The notes under the pieces were generated by a model that was not told the origin of the DNA, did not search any database, and worked only from the letters and a program-made list of their open reading frames with translations. Of a DNA stretch of 16,584 nucleotides, positions 13,826 through 16,584 are shown piece by piece (within the stretch, counting starts at the first letter, position 1; each line of letters opens with the position of its first letter). The stretch lies in contig JAUIGA010000026.1 in NCBI GenBank assembly GCA_030430125.1, forward strand, positions 1 through 16,584. Direction: 5' to 3'. Source of the DNA: Chloroflexia bacterium. Its GTDB lineage: Bacteria; Chloroflexota; Chloroflexia; Thermomicrobiales; UBA6265. The translations under genes and the position numbers were made by a program.

Positions 13826-14587
13826 CTACCCACTGCTTGTCTTCCTCGCGGCGGCCATGCGGTTGGCGATCAGCGCGGCGGTCGAACCGGCGCCGATGCC
13901 ATTGTCGATGTTGACGACGGTGATCCCCGGCGCGCAGCTCTGCAGCATGGTCATCAACGCCGCCTCACCGCCGCCGCCGTGGCCGTATCCCACACTCACG
14001 GGCAGCCCGATCACCGGCACGTCGACCAACCCCGCCACGACCGACGGCAGCGCCCCGTCCATTCCCGCCGCGACGACGATGCAGTCGACTCCGTGTTCCA
14101 CGATCTCGCGCAGCGGCGCGACCAGCCGGTGCAGCCCGGCGACTCCGACATCGCTGGCCTGGATCACCTCGGCGCCCATCTCGTGGGCCATCAACGCTGC
14201 TTCGGTGGCAACACCACGGTCGGATGTGCCCGCCGCGATCACCGCGATCCGCCCGCCAGTGTTGTCCACGGTGCTGTCCGGCAGGCGAACGACGGCGGCG
14301 CGACCGTGCTCGTGCGGGTCGACCGCGTAATCCCTGTCGCCGAAGCGAGCGATCACGTCCCATTGGTCCGGCCGGATGCGGGACACAAGGACGCGACCGG
14401 TGGCCGCGACCAGGCGCGAAATCGAGAGATCGAGATCGTCCGGATGCTTGTGGCTGGCCAGCACGACCTCGGGAATGCCGGTGCGCTGCAGGCGATCGCT
14501 GTCGACGCGTACCGGTTCGCCATCGAGTGCGGCCGAGCGGCCGGTTGTGTCGAGGGCGGCGATGACATCGATGAATGGGTCCTTCAC
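13826..14587 (-). CDS. larB: Nickel-pincer cofactor biosynthesis protein LarB (PurE-like)
   Basis: The 253-residue protein resembles LarB, which carboxylates and hydrolyses nicotinic acid adenine dinucleotide in the first step to the nickel-pincer nucleotide of lactate racemase-type enzymes. The N-terminal third is variable. The AIR-carboxylase-like core has IAVIAAGTSDRGVATEAA (114-131), ASDVGVAGLHRL (144-155), VVAAGMDGALPSVVAGLVDVP (171-191, family VVVAGMEGALPSVVGG), SVGYG (198-202) and SCAPGITVVNIDNGIGAG (217-234). Cys218 is probably the catalytic cysteine. The start is a GTG at 14587 with GGAGA 8 nt upstream. LarC and LarE are not in the window. It follows tlyA by 88 bp. A simple PurE assignment is unlikely because of the long N-terminus. 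Confidence 0.92.
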   Translation of the reverse strand: MKDPFIDVIAALDTTGRSAALDGEPVRVDSDRLQRTGIPEVVLASHKHPDDLDLSISRLVAATGRVLVSRIRPDQWDVIARFGDRDYAVDPHEHGRAAVVRLPDSTVDNTGGRIAVIAAGTSDRGVATEAALMAHEMGAEVIQASDVGVAGLHRLVAPLREIVEHGVDCIVVAAGMDGALPSVVAGLVDVPVIGLPVSVGYGHGGGGEAALMTMLQSCAPGITVVNIDNGIGAGSTAALIANRMAAARKTSSG

Positions 14588-14631
14588 GGTTGGGTTCTCC
14601 GGCGAGTTGCGACAGCTTCGCCGCCGTCGGG

Positions 14632-14651
14632 CGGATATCCTTCGGAATCCG
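14632..14651 (-). terminator. Short hairpin between tlyA and larB
   Basis: CGGAT-A-TCC (14632-14640) pairs with GGAATCCG (14644-14651) around TTC, with one bulged base. It lies 24 nt past the tlyA stop. It has no U-tract and is a possible weak terminator or processing site. Confidence 0.3.
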
Positions 14652-14675
14652 GCCCTACGCGCGCTCTGGGCTCCG

Positions 14676-15473
14676 CTACGACGAGACTTCTGCCAGCGCC
14701 TGTTCGATCATCGCCTCCACCTCTACGTCCGGGGTGGGATCGGGCGATTGGCGGAAGATGCCGAGAAACTCGTGGTTGCCGGCGGGTCCGGTCAGGGGCG
14801 AGGCGGTCAGCCCCTCGCATCGGAAGCCGAGCTCGGCGGCGTCGCGCACCACGCTCGCCAGCACGGTGCGGTGGATGCGCGGATCGCGCACCACTCCACC
14901 CTTGCCGACGTCCCGCTTGCCGGCCTCGAACTGCGGCTTGATCAACGGAAGGACGACACCGTCCGGCGCGAGGATACGTGCCACGGCTGGGAAAATCAGG
15001 CGCAATGAAATGAACGACACGTCGATTACTACCAGGTCGACGGGCTCCGGCAGCGCTTCCAGGTGCCTCGCGTTGGTGCGCTCCATCACCAAGACGCGAG
15101 GGTCCTCGCGCAGGCGCAAGTCAAGCTGGCCGTAGCCGACGTCGATCGCGTAGACCCTCGCCGCACCGCGCTGGAGCACCGCGTCGGTGAACCCGCCGGT
15201 GCAGGCGCCGAGGTCGGTGACGACCTTGCCCGCGACATCGACGCCGAACCGGGAGATTGCGTGGTCGATCTTCTCGCCGCCGCGACCGACGAATCGCGGC
15301 TTCTGCTTCAGGGCGATCCGCTGTGTGGCGGCAACCGGGGCGCCGGCGCGAGTCACCGGTAGATCGTCCACCAGCACATCGCCGGCGAGGATGAGCGCTT
15401 TCGCCTTCGACCGATTCTCGGCGAGACCGCGCTCCACCAGGGCCATGTCGAGACGGACGTGGCTGTTCGTCAT
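14676..15473 (-). CDS. tlyA: TlyA family rRNA 2'-O-methyltransferase (S4 and FtsJ-like domains)
   Basis: The 265-residue protein joins an S4 RNA-binding domain (about 6-60, RLDMALVERGLAENRSKAKA) to a Rossmann SAM-dependent methyltransferase. The FVGRGGEKID motif (61-70) contains the first Lys of the K-D-K-E tetrad. DLGACTGGFTDAVL (87-100) binds SAM. Further family blocks are AIDVGYGQLD (109-118), DVSFISL (151-157), LPLIKPQFEAGK (175-186) and NHEFLG (233-238). Family members 2'-O-methylate cytidines of 16S/23S rRNA (capreomycin susceptibility in mycobacteria); the old hemolysin label is misleading. The ATG overlaps the ruvC stop by 4 nt (ATGA), so the two are coupled. Confidence 0.95.
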   Translation of the reverse strand: MTNSHVRLDMALVERGLAENRSKAKALILAGDVLVDDLPVTRAGAPVAATQRIALKQKPRFVGRGGEKIDHAISRFGVDVAGKVVTDLGACTGGFTDAVLQRGAARVYAIDVGYGQLDLRLREDPRVLVMERTNARHLEALPEPVDLVVIDVSFISLRLIFPAVARILAPDGVVLPLIKPQFEAGKRDVGKGGVVRDPRIHRTVLASVVRDAAELGFRCEGLTASPLTGPAGNHEFLGIFRQSPDPTPDVEVEAMIEQALAEVSS

Positions 15474-15985
15474 GAATCCGCCCTGTCGAGGTGGGCGGTG
15501 AACTGGCGCGTCTGGGCGTGACAGAGAGCGATGGCGAGCGCGTCGGCGGCGTCATCGGGTTGGGGCACGTCGGGGAGGCCGAGCAGGATGCGGACCATCT
15601 CCTGCATCTGGCGCTTGTCGGCCTTGCCGTAGCCGACGATCGCGTTCTTGATCTCGGACGGGCTGTACTCGGCGACGGGGATGCCCTGTTGCGCGGCCGC
15701 GAGCAGCACGACACCTCGTGCCTGACCGACGGCGATCGCCGTGGTCACGTTGCGGGCGAAGAAAAGCTGCTCCACGGCAAGCTCGTCGGGCTCGTGCTCG
15801 GCGAGCAGCACGGAAATCGCATCGTAGAGCGTCACGAGGCGATCGGGCATGGCTCGTCCCGCTTCCGTCTCGATCACACCATAGGCGACCACGCGGGCGT
15901 CATCGTCCCCCTCGACGACACCGTAGCCAAGGAGGGCGGTGCCAGGGTCGATACCGATGGTGACGCGAGGCGTGCGTTCCGGCAT
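15470..15985 (-). CDS. ruvC: Crossover junction endodeoxyribonuclease RuvC
   Basis: The 171-residue nuclease cuts Holliday junctions. The RNase H-like catalytic acids are in place: Asp13 in TIGIDPGTALLGYG, Glu72 in LAVEQLFFARN, and Asp145 and Asp148 in DDAADALAIALCH. The YSPSEIKNAIVGYGKADKRQMQEMV segment (108-132, split here into family blocks) also fits. AAGGA lies 4 nt before the ATG. It starts 14 nt after the yebC stop and overlaps tlyA by 4 nt. ruvA and ruvB, commonly next in yebC-ruvC-ruvAB operons, are replaced here by tlyA and larB. Confidence 0.97.
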   Translation of the reverse strand: MPERTPRVTIGIDPGTALLGYGVVEGDDDARVVAYGVIETEAGRAMPDRLVTLYDAISVLLAEHEPDELAVEQLFFARNVTTAIAVGQARGVVLLAAAQQGIPVAEYSPSEIKNAIVGYGKADKRQMQEMVRILLGLPDVPQPDDAADALAIALCHAQTRQFTAHLDRADS

Positions 15986-15999
15986 GGTGTCCTTGCTGG

Positions 16000-16584
16000 C
16001 TAGCCGACGGCGGCCATGACCTCGTCAGTGATGTCGAGGTTGCTGTAGACCGTCTGGACGTCGTCGAGGTCCTCCAGCTTCTCGAGAAGGCGGACGGCCT
16101 TGACGGCGTCCTCGGTGTCCGGCGCCATCAACGTCTTCGGCTTCATGGTCAGCTCGGACGATTCGATTTCGTATCCGGCGGCGGTGAGGTTCTCTTGCAC
16201 CTTGTGCAGGTCGTGCGGCTCGGTGTCGATCTCGACCACACTCCCCTCCTCCGAGACGTCGCTGGCGCCGGCGTCGATCGCAACGAGCGCGATCTCGTCG
16301 GGGTCGTGGTCGCCGGTGGGGAGCACGATCACGCCCATCTGGTCGAACATCCAGCTGACGCTGCCATTCTCCCCGAGCGTGCCGTTGGCGCGGGTCAGCG
16401 CGGCGCGAATCTCGCTGACGGTGCGATTGCGATTGTCGGTCATCGCCAGGATCATGACGGCCACACCGCCGGGGCCGTAGCCTTCGTACCAGACCTCGTC
16501 GAACTGGGCGCCCTCGGCGCCACCGACCGCTCGCTGGATGGCGCGGTCGATATTGTCCTTCGGCATGTTCTCGCTGCGCGCCTT
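16000..16584 (-). CDS. yebC: YebC/PmpR family protein (N-terminus beyond right edge)
   Basis: The visible 194 residues are the C-terminal four-fifths of a YebC-family protein, usually about 245 residues. It begins in KARSENMPKDNIDRAI, with the family motif MPKDNIDRAI, and continues with EVWYEGYGPGGVAVMI, TDNRNRTVSEIR, NGTLGENGSVSWMFDQMGVI and the C-terminal YSNLDI block. The first 50 residues or so, with the SGHSKWSTIKRKK-type opening, lie outside the window. The family has been called transcriptional regulators; recent work ties some members to translation of proline stretches. The neighbouring ruvC is the classical partner. Confidence 0.96.
   Translation of the reverse strand, partial: KARSENMPKDNIDRAIQRAVGGAEGAQFDEVWYEGYGPGGVAVMILAMTDNRNRTVSEIRAALTRANGTLGENGSVSWMFDQMGVIVLPTGDHDPDEIALVAIDAGASDVSEEGSVVEIDTEPHDLHKVQENLTAAGYEIESSELTMKPKTLMAPDTEDAVKAVRLLEKLEDLDDVQTVYSNLDITDEVMAAVG

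Noticed and set aside
13601..14941. Plus-strand open frame of 446 codons across larB
   Set aside because: It is antisense to larB and part of tlyA. Its first part is repeat-derived and it has no domain.

Overview
The window is ordinary, densely packed, high-GC bacterial chromosome, apart from two non-coding gaps. The gene repertoire is a UPF0182 membrane protein, a TatA with a long Ser/Thr/Lys/Ala tail, a stand-alone B12-binding subunit next to MeaB, LarB, TlyA and a YebC-RuvC pair. Together with the composition this suggests a Chloroflexota bacterium, perhaps of the Thermomicrobia. That placement is inference from gene content only.

Layout. (1) 1-1684 (-): N-terminal 561 residues of a UPF0182 membrane protein that runs off the left edge. 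(2) 1798-3967 (+): a YycJ/WalJ-type MBL-fold hydrolase, a four-helix membrane protein of unknown function, and a helix-turn-helix protein. The last has a near-consensus promoter overlapped by a tandem 13-bp repeat and a leader with two hairpins. (3) 3968-4822: an 855-bp gap between convergent genes. It has lower GC in part, a long hairpin, a possible small membrane protein gene on the minus strand, and a MITE-like 221-bp segment with inverted-repeat ends. (4) 4823-10293 (-): tatA, tgt, acpS, nnrD, a CBS-pair gene and alr in one direction, several of them overlapping. (5) 10408-13495 (+), divergent from tatA: pth, a 3-hydroxyacyl-CoA dehydrogenase, a B12-binding protein and meaB. (6) 13496-13825: a second gap, made of GC-rich inverted repeats of the dispersed intergenic kind. 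(7) 13826-16584 (-): yebC (5' end beyond the right edge), ruvC, tlyA and larB.

Functional themes are protein export (TatA), tRNA modification and recycling (Tgt, Pth), rRNA methylation (TlyA), cofactor or carrier maturation (AcpS, NnrD, LarB), cell-wall D-alanine supply (Alr), acyl-CoA and B12-dependent mutase metabolism (dehydrogenase, B12 subunit, MeaB), and recombination (RuvC, YycJ). No CRISPR array, phage gene, intact transposase, rRNA or tRNA was found. The parts that known genes do not explain are the control region and leader of the helix-turn-helix gene, the 3968-4822 gap, and the 13.5-13.7 kb repeats.
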